Shown piece after piece: positions 17,101-24,620 of a stretch of DNA of 27,815 bases; the stretch's first letter is position 1, and each line of letters starts with the position of its first letter. Below the pieces are notes generated by a model. It did not search any database. It saw nothing but the letters and a program-made list of their open reading frames with translations, and was not told where the DNA came from. A program made the position numbers and the translations under genes. The DNA lies in the NCBI GenBank assembly GCA_017540945.1, contig JAFYAB010000001.1, positions 1-27,815 of the forward strand, in the 5' to 3' direction. The stretch comes from Oscillospiraceae bacterium. Its GTDB lineage: Bacteria > Bacillota_A > Clostridia > Oscillospirales > Oscillospiraceae.

Positions 17101-18265
17101 GCACATGAATGTCTCCGTCTTCGTCCCGGTACCGATAGAGCGGCCAGCGATCCAGCAAAACGCTGCTCATCCGCTCCGCCGGAGAAAGCTGACACAGAAG
17201 ATCCGGCAGATGCGCCGCCAGAGCCGTCAGAGCCACGCAGAGTTCGTCTGCGCTCCGAAATCGTCTCTCCTGGGCTGCGGAGAGGCCCTTGCGGAGCAGA
17301 GAGATCAGCTCATTGGAAAAAGCTTGCTCTCCCTCGGTCTCAAAGGTTCCGTATTCCGCACTGATGCGCTGTTCCCAGCTCCGGTCAAAAAGTGTGCGTG
17401 CGGAATAGATCTCCCCGGTCAGTGCGTAGTACAAAATGGAGACCAGGGAGTAGGTGTCGCTGGATTCGTCAGCTCTATAGAAGTCGGAGGGCTCCCCGTC
17501 CAAGTCGGCCAGCGCCGCAATCTCCGGCGCGGAAAATTGGTTAAAGGTATACCGATGCCCGGTGGGCGCTGGCGCGCACTCCAAGGCGCTGCCGTAATCA
17601 ATGATGTGCGGACGCAGTTCGGTGCCACCCTCGACAGAGACCAGATAGATGTTTCCCGGCGACAGATCCAGGTGGAGCAGCCGGTTTGTGTGGTGCAGTA
17701 CGCTGAGGCGCCGCGCCACGCCGATCAGAATCTCCAGGATTTCTTTCAGATACCCATTGGTGAGGACACGGTTCCGGTCCCGGAGGAAGCCCCGCTCAAT
17801 GAGCGCATGAAACGGGAACCCCTGGGCGGTATCCAGCAGCACATACCAGTTCCCCCTGCTGTCCTGATAGGGACCGCTGGAATGCAGCACGTCACGATTG
17901 TTCTGCGCCAGCAGACTTCCGTCTTCTCCGAATACCTGTTCGGCGCGCCTGGCCATCTCCACTTCATGTCTGAAAAGTTCCACCATCTCCTGCCAGGCTG
18001 CGGGATCGTCCCGCACGCCGGTGATCGGGTCATAGATTTCAATTTTGCCGGAGGGGGCACGTTCCACAACGCCATAGGAGGATCGGCGGGGGAATAACTC
18101 CTTCAGCGCAACCCGATGGCTGTCGTTTGCGCGGTGCGCAAGATACGTGAGAGCGAACCCACCGGTTCCCACACATTGGTCGATCACATAACATCTGTCG
18201 TCTATGTCTACGCAAAGCTGCGAGGACAGGGGTACACGGTCGATGCTTTGAATGTCATACTGCAT
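14165..18265 (-). CDS. Ser/Thr kinase - Rossmann - RyR - CARF-like - PD-(D/E)xK-like fusion protein
   Basis: This is a 1366-residue protein starting at ATG 18265 (AAGGGAGA before it). Residues about 28-345 are a Ser/Thr kinase: G-loop VGTGGF 32-37, Lys55 in ALKEL, HLDLSPGN with Asp200 and Asn205, DYG at 223, APE at 246; the catalytic set looks complete. Residues about 385-545 are a TrkA-N-like Rossmann segment (HVLCLGDSAF). A RyR-like module follows (EHRRW 644-648, GYRRP, HNCLLPFE 685-692). Residues about 870-1000 resemble a Card1/Can2 (DUF1887) CARF domain, with IDITGCKNEIHLA near 931-943. The C-terminus (about 1221-1350) resembles the matching PD-(D/E)xK nuclease, with GNALALIVW, DELDLIL (E1258, D1260) and LVFCRTG, where the expected catalytic Lys is Arg1275. 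CARF domains bind cyclic oligonucleotides, but no CRISPR genes are present. It lies 11 bp after the unknown gene upstream. The domain calls are by eye; kinase is surest. Confidence 0.82.
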   Translation of the reverse strand: MQYDIQSIDRVPLSSQLCVDIDDRCYVIDQCVGTGGFALTYLAHRANDSHRVALKELFPRRSSYGVVERAPSGKIEIYDPITGVRDDPAAWQEMVELFRHEVEMARRAEQVFGEDGSLLAQNNRDVLHSSGPYQDSRGNWYVLLDTAQGFPFHALIERGFLRDRNRVLTNGYLKEILEILIGVARRLSVLHHTNRLLHLDLSPGNIYLVSVEGGTELRPHIIDYGSALECAPAPTGHRYTFNQFSAPEIAALADLDGEPSDFYRADESSDTYSLVSILYYALTGEIYSARTLFDRSWEQRISAEYGTFETEGEQAFSNELISLLRKGLSAAQERRFRSADELCVALTALAAHLPDLLCQLSPAERMSSVLLDRWPLYRYRDEDGDIHVLCLGDSAFVFSMILSMLSVGQLLDSRLYIHAVSADGEALRASLRTQAPTLAQYSNLDADRLPQAPCYVFFTFTSAHDLTDEVCCHAVCKAFSRCRYIVVSLGDNRRNMDVGRMAAKCFSDEEEQVERIVLYYNEEDVARNTRGTVSLEGIRKNVHLLGFGERSGEACAQTKRTLGRSALRLAHLYDKIYDPRVSLRSSAKLFMRDAYTQRACVASALHLRYKLASLGIDPDGDWQEVISAYDAAIKSRKDSLLVLEHRRWLMYMIAEGYRRPTLAEMESYAFRNGVKGFKHKGRKLHNCLLPFEDGTRKLRQLTHEQWDRYDVESIATAPFDEFDRLSLRLHLLARQIAQGEVGGTYPLLHDCRELVRYLGDIEPLQLQYARLAKALSELQQTMIYSGESEQLDLLETAFEQYGIDAKAEIQKIRFDLEVFREYHAYKDYKESDEETIAYLPWLLYGDRDFNVVKLCGRTLVDDLLAPLILNPTQLVYYGTAEETRIERLRVFLRKHGLRCDVVRYAETSRTQLADALHDLERLCLKRDNCVIDITGCKNEIHLAAAIMLSEQHPDISVSRCNESNQSVTNVRGFDEASMYRINTGVSAEEAFGLYGAVSSTRETQYMRLLYLQADRLWNFYQKHKDHWQMISAFFANYGAGGAELYLRRPEDTKAPWQPLSFLLPKSVCASLNLYEGLSALEKEGFLKNLEMEENEEFVTVRFACPSIEIRRVYSFFQHLSYPFARFSFHYDPQNDAAMLQSGSFVYVSDRSQHDVDHRQSLELCGKTQYEYRQMLPILLELEQLQLIRGLDSVLTPDDPSGTSRIQFYYASAAVKEFFSTSGNALALIVWKAAKSTGRFDDCRPNFFFQWTEKTVTDELDLILTKGLSTLLVFCRTGNINRQHLYELRYLADRFSVGSKAVIVYSSDTVTDDNERLLAEVSEVKARAKAMEIYLIDMYKLQGDAETTADRLGATFVSILEDQVADC

Positions 18266-18276
18266 ACTGTTCTCCC

Positions 18277-19866
18277 TTACATCAGCTCGCGGCAGTCGCA
18301 GGCCAGGGGAAGTGACCCGGAGGCGTTGAGGAGTTGAAGAATGATTTGGAATGGGGTGGAAAAGAAGGAGTCGTCGCGCAGCGCGCCAAGCGTCAGCGGC
18401 TTATGGTCATAGTACGCTTTGCGCAAGCGGCCATTGGCACAAAACTGTATGGAAAGCGGAGCAAAGAGCTGCAGAATGACGAAGTCAAATGCGCGATGCT
18501 CGTTCAGAACCGGCCAGTCAAAGGCGTTCAGGTGCTCGTTCAGGGTCCAGATCAGCTCCTCCCCAAGGAAGTCAGGGGGGAACTCCGCATACGGGTCCCA
18601 TTGCCTGCAGAAATCCCAGATCCAGAGGATCACACACCATTCGCGCGTCGGATGATAGGTTCTCCTGCTGTTGCTCAGGCTGGATAGCTGGCGCTGAAAG
18701 GACGCGGGCTGGAGGCGCTGACAGTATTTGCGGAAGAAGGCATACAGGTCGCCGGATTCGATCCCAGACTCCGGGCAATGGAGCGCATCCTTCATGCGTC
18801 TGCGCTGCTTCCTGTACTCCCCGGTCAATCGCGCATATTCTGCCAGCAGGCGCTTGCGTCTGCCGGTAAAGGAAGCCCTGTGCATGGCCACGAACGTAAG
18901 GGCCTGCGAAATCGGAAGCTCGTTTCCCCAGACATGCCGCATAAGCCATGTGCTGTCGTCCCGAAAGCCCGAGCCCGGGAGCGGCAGCATCTCAGATGCA
19001 TCCGGCTCTGTTGCCTGGATGAGGTTCTCGTAGTAGATCCGGAGAGACTGAAACGGGTTCTTTGGCGCCTCCCCATCCGGGACATACGCCTGCCGCTCGC
19101 TCAGAACGGCGCGAACCGCCACGTCAAAGAGCTTGCGAATGTGCAACGGATGATACCCATATGCCATCAGCAGCCGATCCAGTTCGGAGGGAGCAGCGCA
19201 AAACGCCACCGCCAGGTGGAGAAGCGTACCGCGGCTGAGATGATAGCTGTTGTACCGCTTCGGTGGGTCAGGACCGGAGACTTCGGCATAGGAATCGAGG
19301 TCAATGACATTCCTGCTGATCACGGCGTCCAGCACATTCTCGCCCAGAGGCACGAAAAATGTCTCGTAGTCGTCGCGCCTTCTGCCTCGCGCGGCATCGC
19401 CGCCGCCGGGGAACCGGGTTCGATACCAGCGCTGCATGAGCTCTTTGACCGCACCTCGAATCTTTCTGCGCATACTCTTTCCGGAAGTAAGCAGCACACG
19501 TTTCAGCTTCTCGTATCCCTGTTCTCCTCCCAGCGCCTGGACAGAATCCAGGCAGATGCGTCGATCCTCCAGGTCGCTTGTTTCGCTGTACAGATCCTTC
19601 AGTTCCAACAGCGCTGACAGAAAGCGGCGACTTTCATTCTGCCCAGGATTCTGCTCTCCCACAGCGTGTCCCTCGAACGCCGCAGTGGCCTCGCGCAAGA
19701 GGTTTCGGCAGAAAGCATCGTACAGCACATGAAACAGCGTACCGCGCAACTGTGCATCATGCTGGTTGTAATAGCGCAGGTCGAGAAGCCGCCCGGCGAT
19801 GTTGCGCCCGACTTCCCGCACCGAGATCGCTTCTCCCATAAACGTGGAACCGCTTTTCATATCCAT
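18277..19866 (-). CDS. Unknown alpha-helical protein, first gene of the leftward cluster
   Basis: This is a 529-residue protein that I do not recognise as a whole. The start is ATG 19866, with GGAGGG 7 bases before it; an upstream in-frame extension lies across the promoter and is rejected. The sequence is mostly helical with many charged residues and no signal peptide. One stretch (SRGTLLHLAVAFC, SELDRLLMAYGYHPL) follows the HTH/Xre-like pattern seen in several uncharacterised phage-resistance and signalling proteins (LxxLAxAxxxxxxExxxLLxxxGYxPL). The C-terminal half has aromatic-rich segments (REWCVILWIWDF, EELIWTLNEHLNAFDW). The gene has its own promoter (19904-19932) divergent from the TIR gene and is followed 11 bp later by the kinase fusion, so the two proteins are probably made together. 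It may be a regulator or partner of that kinase, which is inference only. Confidence 0.7.
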   Translation of the reverse strand: MDMKSGSTFMGEAISVREVGRNIAGRLLDLRYYNQHDAQLRGTLFHVLYDAFCRNLLREATAAFEGHAVGEQNPGQNESRRFLSALLELKDLYSETSDLEDRRICLDSVQALGGEQGYEKLKRVLLTSGKSMRRKIRGAVKELMQRWYRTRFPGGGDAARGRRRDDYETFFVPLGENVLDAVISRNVIDLDSYAEVSGPDPPKRYNSYHLSRGTLLHLAVAFCAAPSELDRLLMAYGYHPLHIRKLFDVAVRAVLSERQAYVPDGEAPKNPFQSLRIYYENLIQATEPDASEMLPLPGSGFRDDSTWLMRHVWGNELPISQALTFVAMHRASFTGRRKRLLAEYARLTGEYRKQRRRMKDALHCPESGIESGDLYAFFRKYCQRLQPASFQRQLSSLSNSRRTYHPTREWCVILWIWDFCRQWDPYAEFPPDFLGEELIWTLNEHLNAFDWPVLNEHRAFDFVILQLFAPLSIQFCANGRLRKAYYDHKPLTLGALRDDSFFSTPFQIILQLLNASGSLPLACDCRELM

Positions 19867-19903
19867 ATGTGCTCCCTCCTTCACCGAAGCTGGCTCTGTT
19901 TTG

Positions 19904-19932
19904 AGTATAAAAGAATGGAAGGAAAAAAGCAA
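19904..19932 (-). promoter_or_regulatory. Leftward promoter of the immune-like cluster
   Basis: On the minus strand TTGCTT (19932-19927) and TATACT (19909-19904) are 17 bp apart. It sits 38 bp before ATG 19866 and is back to back with the rightward TIR promoter, only 31 bp away, so one regulator could control both operons. Confidence 0.75.
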
Positions 19933-19963
19933 GAAAAACACCTTTTCTGGCGGCATTCTGTAC

Positions 19964-19992
19964 TTGACAGCTGTTCTGTTAAATGTTAGTAT
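19964..19992 (+). promoter_or_regulatory. Rightward promoter of the TIR-NUDIX operon
   Basis: TTGACA (19964-19969) and TAGTAT (19987-19992) are 17 bp apart, 42 bp before ATG 20034. It starts transcription away from the divergent promoter at 19904-19932. Confidence 0.8.
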
Positions 19993-20033
19993 TTTTTTAT
20001 AATCATCCAAACCGGAAAGCAAAGGAGAAGCCT

Positions 20034-22307
20034 ATGAACGAGGAGATCGTATCCGGGAAAAGTCAGGTGTTTATCAGCTATTCCAGCTCGGACGGCGAAA
20101 AAGTGCGGGCAATTGTGAGCTATATGGAGCGAAGGGGCTTTTGCTGCTGGCATGATTACAGCTCGGCGACCAGCAGAGGGATCCGGCTTGGAGAAGACTG
20201 GCTGAAACGCATCGAAACAGAGATTGCGCGCAGTGCTGCCTTCCTGGCGTTTCTCTCCCGCGGCTTCAGCCGCAGGGACGTGGCCATGTATGAGCTGTCT
20301 CTGGCCGTCAAAAAGAGAGAGGCTGATCCAACGTACCCGGTCGTTTTTGTCTTTCTGGAGCCAGTCCCAATCCATGTCTTTGACGAAGCCGTTCAGAAGG
20401 TGATCGCTGAGGCGCAGAACATCCAGTACTGGAAGGAGATCCGATACTCCGGCTTTCTGCCCTCAGATTTCTTTGACAAACTGATAGGGGCTGGCTGGCC
20501 TCCGTGTGTCGTGGACCAGGACCGGCGCCGGTTGCTGGGACTGCCGCCCTGGCAGCCCGGCAACCTGAACACGGACGCGGAAACCAGGCTGGTGTTTGAC
20601 GCGGAGAAACTGCCTGAACGCAGCCGTCACCGTCTGTTCCGCACTGCGTTGAAAAACCAGAGTCTGTCCGAGACAGCCCGGAATGAATCCCCCTTCGTGG
20701 AGCTTCCGCAGGATGACGGAACGACACTTTCCTTTTATCGACTTTCCCCGGAGGATGTTGAGCGCTCCACGGTGTATCCTGCCATCATGGATGACCAGTG
20801 GGTTCCGCCTGAGTTTTACGATCCAACGCCAAATGCGCCAAACGCCCCAAATGTACCGCAATACAGCGAAGACAATCCCTTTGTACGTGAATTTCGGCAA
20901 CATGGTCTGACCTCCGATCTGGTCAGGCAGGAGGTCATTCGCCGACAGCGGAGAGAGATTATCCGCTGTTTGCTCCACAATTGGCAAATCATTGTCAACC
21001 GCGCGTTTCTGGTAAACAGCGAAGTGTTCCGTCAGTGGTATACGCCGGACAGCGAGGAATACCCTGCCTTTCAAAGTCTGTTGGGCGACGATTCCATTGT
21101 CATCTTTCTCCAATTCGAGGACACGCCGCTGTCATTGCCGGGTTATGCCCACAAATCGGAAAACTATGACCTGTGGCGTTCCTTCTGCCTGAAGCTGTCT
21201 CAGGACGAGGAAAACCGCAGCGTGGCCTGTCTGCGGTTTGACTGGAACAACAAAAGCAATGATTTTGAAAACAAGAGTCTTCTGGGGTATCGGTTCCAGG
21301 AGTTTTGCCTGACCACAGCCGAGAATGAGTATCGCATGGAAGCGATGATGCGTGCGCTGGGCGTCGACACATCCTTGACACAGCAATTTCGGGACCGTTG
21401 GAGAGCTGTAGAGATGGATACCATCGCGTGGACGCGAAGGGGAACCGCACCGTATAACCGCTCCAGGTTTTATGAGGCATTTATTACCCCGCGGAATCAC
21501 ACTGTCAACGAAGGATTGGTAGATTCAAATAAAGCGTTTTCGGTACAGCTCAAGCAGATGATCGATTATCAATACAACACCAATCTGGCGACAGCGCTGC
21601 AAATTCAGCCGGTGTTTCCGCCGCAGTCCAGGCTCAATTCCTATCGGATCTTTTCCGGCAGCGAGCGGCAGCGGCAGCGGGAACTGAATTTGTGGGAATT
21701 GCTGGTTGCCGTGGAGGACTTTTCCCACGACATTCTGCACAACCCCTCCAGCTTTCTGTCTGACAGCAGCAGGATTCCGGAAGCGGACAGCGCAAATTTC
21801 TCTCTGCAGCATTTGTATGCGATTCGCAGCAGCGATGCCTGGAAGACCTATCTGATGGAGCTTTCGGAGAGTAAAACCCGCTCCCGCTTGAATGAGCCGG
21901 ATTTCTTTAACATTGTCCGGGTCTGGACCACCTACCGGGCGCTTCTGGAGTGGATGCAGGGGCAGACGCTGTTTTCTGATTGGAACTGGCAGAACCGTCC
22001 CAGCGCTTTGTCTGTCATCTATCATTTCGAGGAGATCCGCCTGGTCACCGTGTACAAAGCCGGCTCCCTGCGCGTGTTCTGCCCGGAAAATGACACTGTC
22101 GTGGCTGAGAGCAGGCAAAACGGAAGCCTGGCACGGAAAACCGGTATGTATATCGACTACGTCTGTGGCGACGTAGAGCAGGATCCGAATTGGGAGAACC
22201 TCCTTCTGACGGAGATTCGTATGTTTGAAGGAATGACGGCTACGTCCGGACGTGAGGTGTTCGACGCACTTTGGAAGAGCCTGAATGGGCTTGTAGAACG
22301 GAGGTAA
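20034..22307 (+). CDS. TIR-domain protein with a large uncharacterised C-terminal region
   Basis: This is a 757-residue protein. ATG 20034 has AAGGAGA 6 bases upstream. Residues about 10-150 are a TIR domain: VFISYSSSD at 12-20, a WHDYSS segment near 39-44, GEDWLKRIETEIARS, FLAFLSRGFS, then MYELSLAV with Glu87 at the position of the catalytic Glu of NAD-cleaving TIRs. Known biology: bacterial TIR domains of defence systems consume NAD or make signalling nucleotides when activated. The remaining 600 residues (for example RREIIRCLLHNWQIIVNRAF, IVIFLQFEDTPLSLPGY) resemble nothing I can name. They probably hold the sensor or regulatory part. A short Pro-Asn-Ala-rich run (NAPNAPNVP) separates two segments near 264-272. 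The NUDIX gene starts 5 bp after the stop, with its ribosome site over this stop, so the two are translationally coupled. Confidence 0.85.
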   Translation: MNEEIVSGKSQVFISYSSSDGEKVRAIVSYMERRGFCCWHDYSSATSRGIRLGEDWLKRIETEIARSAAFLAFLSRGFSRRDVAMYELSLAVKKREADPTYPVVFVFLEPVPIHVFDEAVQKVIAEAQNIQYWKEIRYSGFLPSDFFDKLIGAGWPPCVVDQDRRRLLGLPPWQPGNLNTDAETRLVFDAEKLPERSRHRLFRTALKNQSLSETARNESPFVELPQDDGTTLSFYRLSPEDVERSTVYPAIMDDQWVPPEFYDPTPNAPNAPNVPQYSEDNPFVREFRQHGLTSDLVRQEVIRRQRREIIRCLLHNWQIIVNRAFLVNSEVFRQWYTPDSEEYPAFQSLLGDDSIVIFLQFEDTPLSLPGYAHKSENYDLWRSFCLKLSQDEENRSVACLRFDWNNKSNDFENKSLLGYRFQEFCLTTAENEYRMEAMMRALGVDTSLTQQFRDRWRAVEMDTIAWTRRGTAPYNRSRFYEAFITPRNHTVNEGLVDSNKAFSVQLKQMIDYQYNTNLATALQIQPVFPPQSRLNSYRIFSGSERQRQRELNLWELLVAVEDFSHDILHNPSSFLSDSSRIPEADSANFSLQHLYAIRSSDAWKTYLMELSESKTRSRLNEPDFFNIVRVWTTYRALLEWMQGQTLFSDWNWQNRPSALSVIYHFEEIRLVTVYKAGSLRVFCPENDTVVAESRQNGSLARKTGMYIDYVCGDVEQDPNWENLLLTEIRMFEGMTATSGREVFDALWKSLNGLVERR

Positions 22308-22312
22308 GCAGA

Positions 22313-22987
22313 ATGTTGCAAACGAAGGATAGCAGTGGTTTTTCGGAGGCATGGGAGGACTATCTTCGATTGGTAGAGGAGCGGCCGGAGGCTTTTTCTC
22401 AGGATGAGAGGATGAAACTCGTTTTTGACAGGGACGCGGTACAGGACTATGCTCAGAGGACCGGAAAACCGATGGGGATCGTGTATCGCAGTCCATATCA
22501 CATCATGGTGGTGGATCTTGTGCAAACGCCGGATGGCAAGCGCTTTGCCTATGAGCGTCTGCTTCCTGCGGTACAGCGCGGCGCGGTGGTGACCATTCCA
22601 TATTATTCGGGGCGCTACGCTCTGCTCAGGCAGTTTCGCCACGCCCTGCGCGGGGAACAGTACGCGTTTCCCCGGGGCTTTGCGGAGGAAGGTCTGTCTG
22701 TAGAGGAGAATGCCGAGAAAGAGTTGTGGGAGGAACTGGGCAGTCATGTGTACGCAGCCAAGCGCCTGGGTACCGTTGTCGCCGACAGCGGAATCTCCGG
22801 GAATGCCGTCTCGGTCGTTCTGTGCGAGGTCGGTGAAGTCGCGCTGCATCGGGACTATGAGGGGATTCAGGATGTGATTCTGTTGACGGAATCAGAGCTG
22901 TCGGAATGGATCGCCGCCGGAAAAATTGACGATGGCTTTACGCTGGCGGCCTTTGCGCTGTTGCAGGCCCATACACTGAAGCTGTAG
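22313..22987 (+). CDS. NUDIX protein of the ADP-ribose pyrophosphatase type with an altered NUDIX box
   Basis: This is a 224-residue protein starting at ATG 22313 with GGAGG 8 bases upstream. An N-terminal extension of about 55 residues precedes a NUDIX domain. It shows YERLLPAVQRGAVVTIPYY, LLRQFRHALRGEQYAFPRGF and a NUDIX box from Gly122. The general layout (QFR then P-x-GF, then the box, then LGT and a short acidic tail) is that of ADP-ribose pyrophosphatases. In the box the consensus Glu six residues after Gly122 is Leu128 and the consensus Arg is Lys136. Glu137, Glu140 and Glu141, the main metal ligands, are intact. Coupled to the TIR gene, it may remove or sense the ADP-ribose-like product of TIR, or limit self-toxicity. 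The box changes make reduced activity or pure binding possible. Confidence 0.87.
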   Translation: MLQTKDSSGFSEAWEDYLRLVEERPEAFSQDERMKLVFDRDAVQDYAQRTGKPMGIVYRSPYHIMVVDLVQTPDGKRFAYERLLPAVQRGAVVTIPYYSGRYALLRQFRHALRGEQYAFPRGFAEEGLSVEENAEKELWEELGSHVYAAKRLGTVVADSGISGNAVSVVLCEVGEVALHRDYEGIQDVILLTESELSEWIAAGKIDDGFTLAAFALLQAHTLKL

Positions 22988-23077
22988 CGCGTGCGGGATC
23001 TCTGTCAATAAAAAGGCGGACTGGCGCTACAGCGATCTCGCCGTGATCCATGTGGGCGCGCAAAAGAATCGGGAATC

Positions 23078-23112
23078 GGGGGATGCGTCGCTATGGCTGC
23101 GACGCATCCCCC
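23078..23112 (-). terminator. Hairpin after the M23 peptidase gene
   Basis: A perfect 14-bp stem (GGGGGATGCGTCGC at 23078-23091 with its complement at 23099-23112) with a 7-base loop begins 10 bp beyond the peptidase stop. The T-run on the minus strand is weak (CTTTTG a little further on), so termination is likely but not typical. 22988-23077 holds no gene. Confidence 0.65.
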
Positions 23113-23121
23113 AAAAATGGA

Positions 23122-24306
23122 TTAGGGCAGCTTGCCGGAAAGTACAATCTCAGGGTTATAATACGTGATGCCATCCCAGGTCGCTTTGGTTGTGTTGTTG
23201 ACCCCGGTATAGCCCAACGGATCAGTGGAAAGACGCCCGGTAAAGATTCCGAAATGCAGGTGCGGTCCAGTGGAGTTTCCTGTCGACCCCATCGTTGCAA
23301 TGGTCTGCCCCTTCGCAACAGTTCCGTTCACCTGGGGGCAATTCTGGAAATTTGCAAGGTGCGCGTAAAAGGAGTAAACCGTTTGTCCATTCACAGTATG
23401 TGCCAGAACGATGTGATTTCCATTGCTGGCGCTGCTTCCCCGGTACACCACAACGCCTGCTGCTGTGGCATGGATGCTGTAGTCCGTTGTCGTCGCAACA
23501 ATATCGATACCGCAGTGGTAGGGGCGGCTGCTCCCGGCGCGGGAAGACGGTACATGGCCGAAGCGCTGTGTAACCTTATAGCTGGACATCGGCCACTGGA
23601 AGGAGACGGCTGCCGGAGCTGTGCGCGTGAGATAGTCTTTGCACACATAGGCGCTCCCACCATTGTATGCGATCATCGCCCAGGAACCGGAGATGGAGTA
23701 GACGCTTACCTCCGTACCGTTGGACAGCTTGCCCAACAGCGCGGAATCTTGAGAGGCGGCAGCGCGGACATTCAGATTGCTGCCATTGGTAGAGACATAG
23801 TAGGTCTGGGTCGTGGAGTTGCTTTTTGCCACCAGTCTGATTTCCACAGCCTCGATTGCCCTGGACTGGCCAGTTGTTCCCGCGATGGTTCCATCAGCGA
23901 CGAAAGCTTGCCAGCCAATTCCGGCGACGTGTGTACGGTATTGGATGCTATAGAGTTCTGCTGCACGTCCGGTCAGACGCAGTGTCAGGGCTTCCAGACG
24001 CAGCGATTGTCCGCGCGTACCAATCGTCACGGTCGTCCCGGAGACTTCGTTGACCCAGCCCTTGTTCTGAATATGTGCACGGGCCACCAAACCACCGTCA
24101 ACACCGGAAAGCTTGATTACCAGTTCCTCCAACCGTTTGGCTCTCCCTGTGGTGCCCGCCATCTGGCCGTCGGAAAACCACTGCTGATCGCCTACGTCCT
24201 GCACATGGGCGCGGTAACTGATGGAAGCGCCAGATGCGAAAGCGCTGAACGTGTTCATAGAAAACACAAGCGCCAGAATCAAAAGAATGGAAACCGTACG
24301 TTTCAT
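23122..24306 (-). CDS. Secreted M23 (LytM) peptidase with ChW-type repeats and an SH3 domain
   Basis: This is a 394-residue cell-wall hydrolase that probably cuts peptidoglycan cross-bridges or stem peptides outside the cell. A signal peptide covers about 1-25 (MKRTVSILLILALVFS, cleavage near AFA). Three ChW-type repeats follow, with YRAHVQDVGDQQW, ARAHIQNKGWVN and YRTHVAGIGWQAF, each closing with G-x-x-x-R-x-E type helices; they typically anchor proteins in clostridia. A bacterial SH3-like domain (NLNVRAAAS, GTEVSVYSISGSWAMI) precedes the M23 domain. The latter has HCGID (metal His and Asp) and HLHFG, so the zinc site is complete. ATG 24306 has AGGAGG 8 bases upstream; an upstream in-frame extension has no such site. 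It is transcribed toward the TIR-NUDIX operon and is probably unrelated to it. The leader may be structured. Confidence 0.92.
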   Translation of the reverse strand: MKRTVSILLILALVFSMNTFSAFASGASISYRAHVQDVGDQQWFSDGQMAGTTGRAKRLEELVIKLSGVDGGLVARAHIQNKGWVNEVSGTTVTIGTRGQSLRLEALTLRLTGRAAELYSIQYRTHVAGIGWQAFVADGTIAGTTGQSRAIEAVEIRLVAKSNSTTQTYYVSTNGSNLNVRAAASQDSALLGKLSNGTEVSVYSISGSWAMIAYNGGSAYVCKDYLTRTAPAAVSFQWPMSSYKVTQRFGHVPSSRAGSSRPYHCGIDIVATTTDYSIHATAAGVVVYRGSSASNGNHIVLAHTVNGQTVYSFYAHLANFQNCPQVNGTVAKGQTIATMGSTGNSTGPHLHFGIFTGRLSTDPLGYTGVNNTTKATWDGITYYNPEIVLSGKLP

Positions 24307-24541
24307 AGAAAAATCCTCCTGTTCAAATGATAATGCCGGGGTAGATCCTGTGTCGGGCTTGCCGGGGAGCGGGAGACCTGTTTGCTCGGATATCACCACC
24401 TTTCCAAAGGGAACGACGCTCTCCCGGAGTCTGCGGCCTGTGAACGAGGCAAGCAGCTCTGAGAGTCTTTACGGCGAACGTTTGCCTGGATTTGCAGAAG
24501 ACGCAGCTTTTTTTATGCCGGAGGCGGGCTTCATCTTCTGA
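24307..24541 (-). promoter_or_regulatory. Long leader of the M23 peptidase, possibly a structured RNA
   Basis: The leader holds several potential helices on the minus strand, including a pairing of GACTCTC with GAGAG-x-GTC, a GCCT/AGGC hairpin, a CCTTT/AAAGG hairpin, and ATCC pairing with GGAT near the ends. The arrangement, with GGTGGTGATATCC and CCCGACA segments ahead of a secreted wall hydrolase, loosely recalls the ydaO (c-di-AMP) riboswitch, but conserved cores do not match well by eye. I see no clear protein gene here. Confidence 0.3.
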
Positions 24542-24620
24542 TATGATTAAAACACATGCAGAAAAGGCGGGACAGCGCTTAAAGGCATTTAAAATATGAA
24601 AAAACGTATGCTGCGTCTAT

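Noticed and set aside
16847..18097. Plus-strand open frame of about 416 codons
   Set aside because: Antisense to the kinase domain of the large fusion gene; no recognisable domain.
20820..20860. Short CCAAATGCG/CCAAACGCC repeats in the TIR gene
   Set aside because: They encode a small Pro-Asn-Ala linker and are too few to be a functional DNA repeat.
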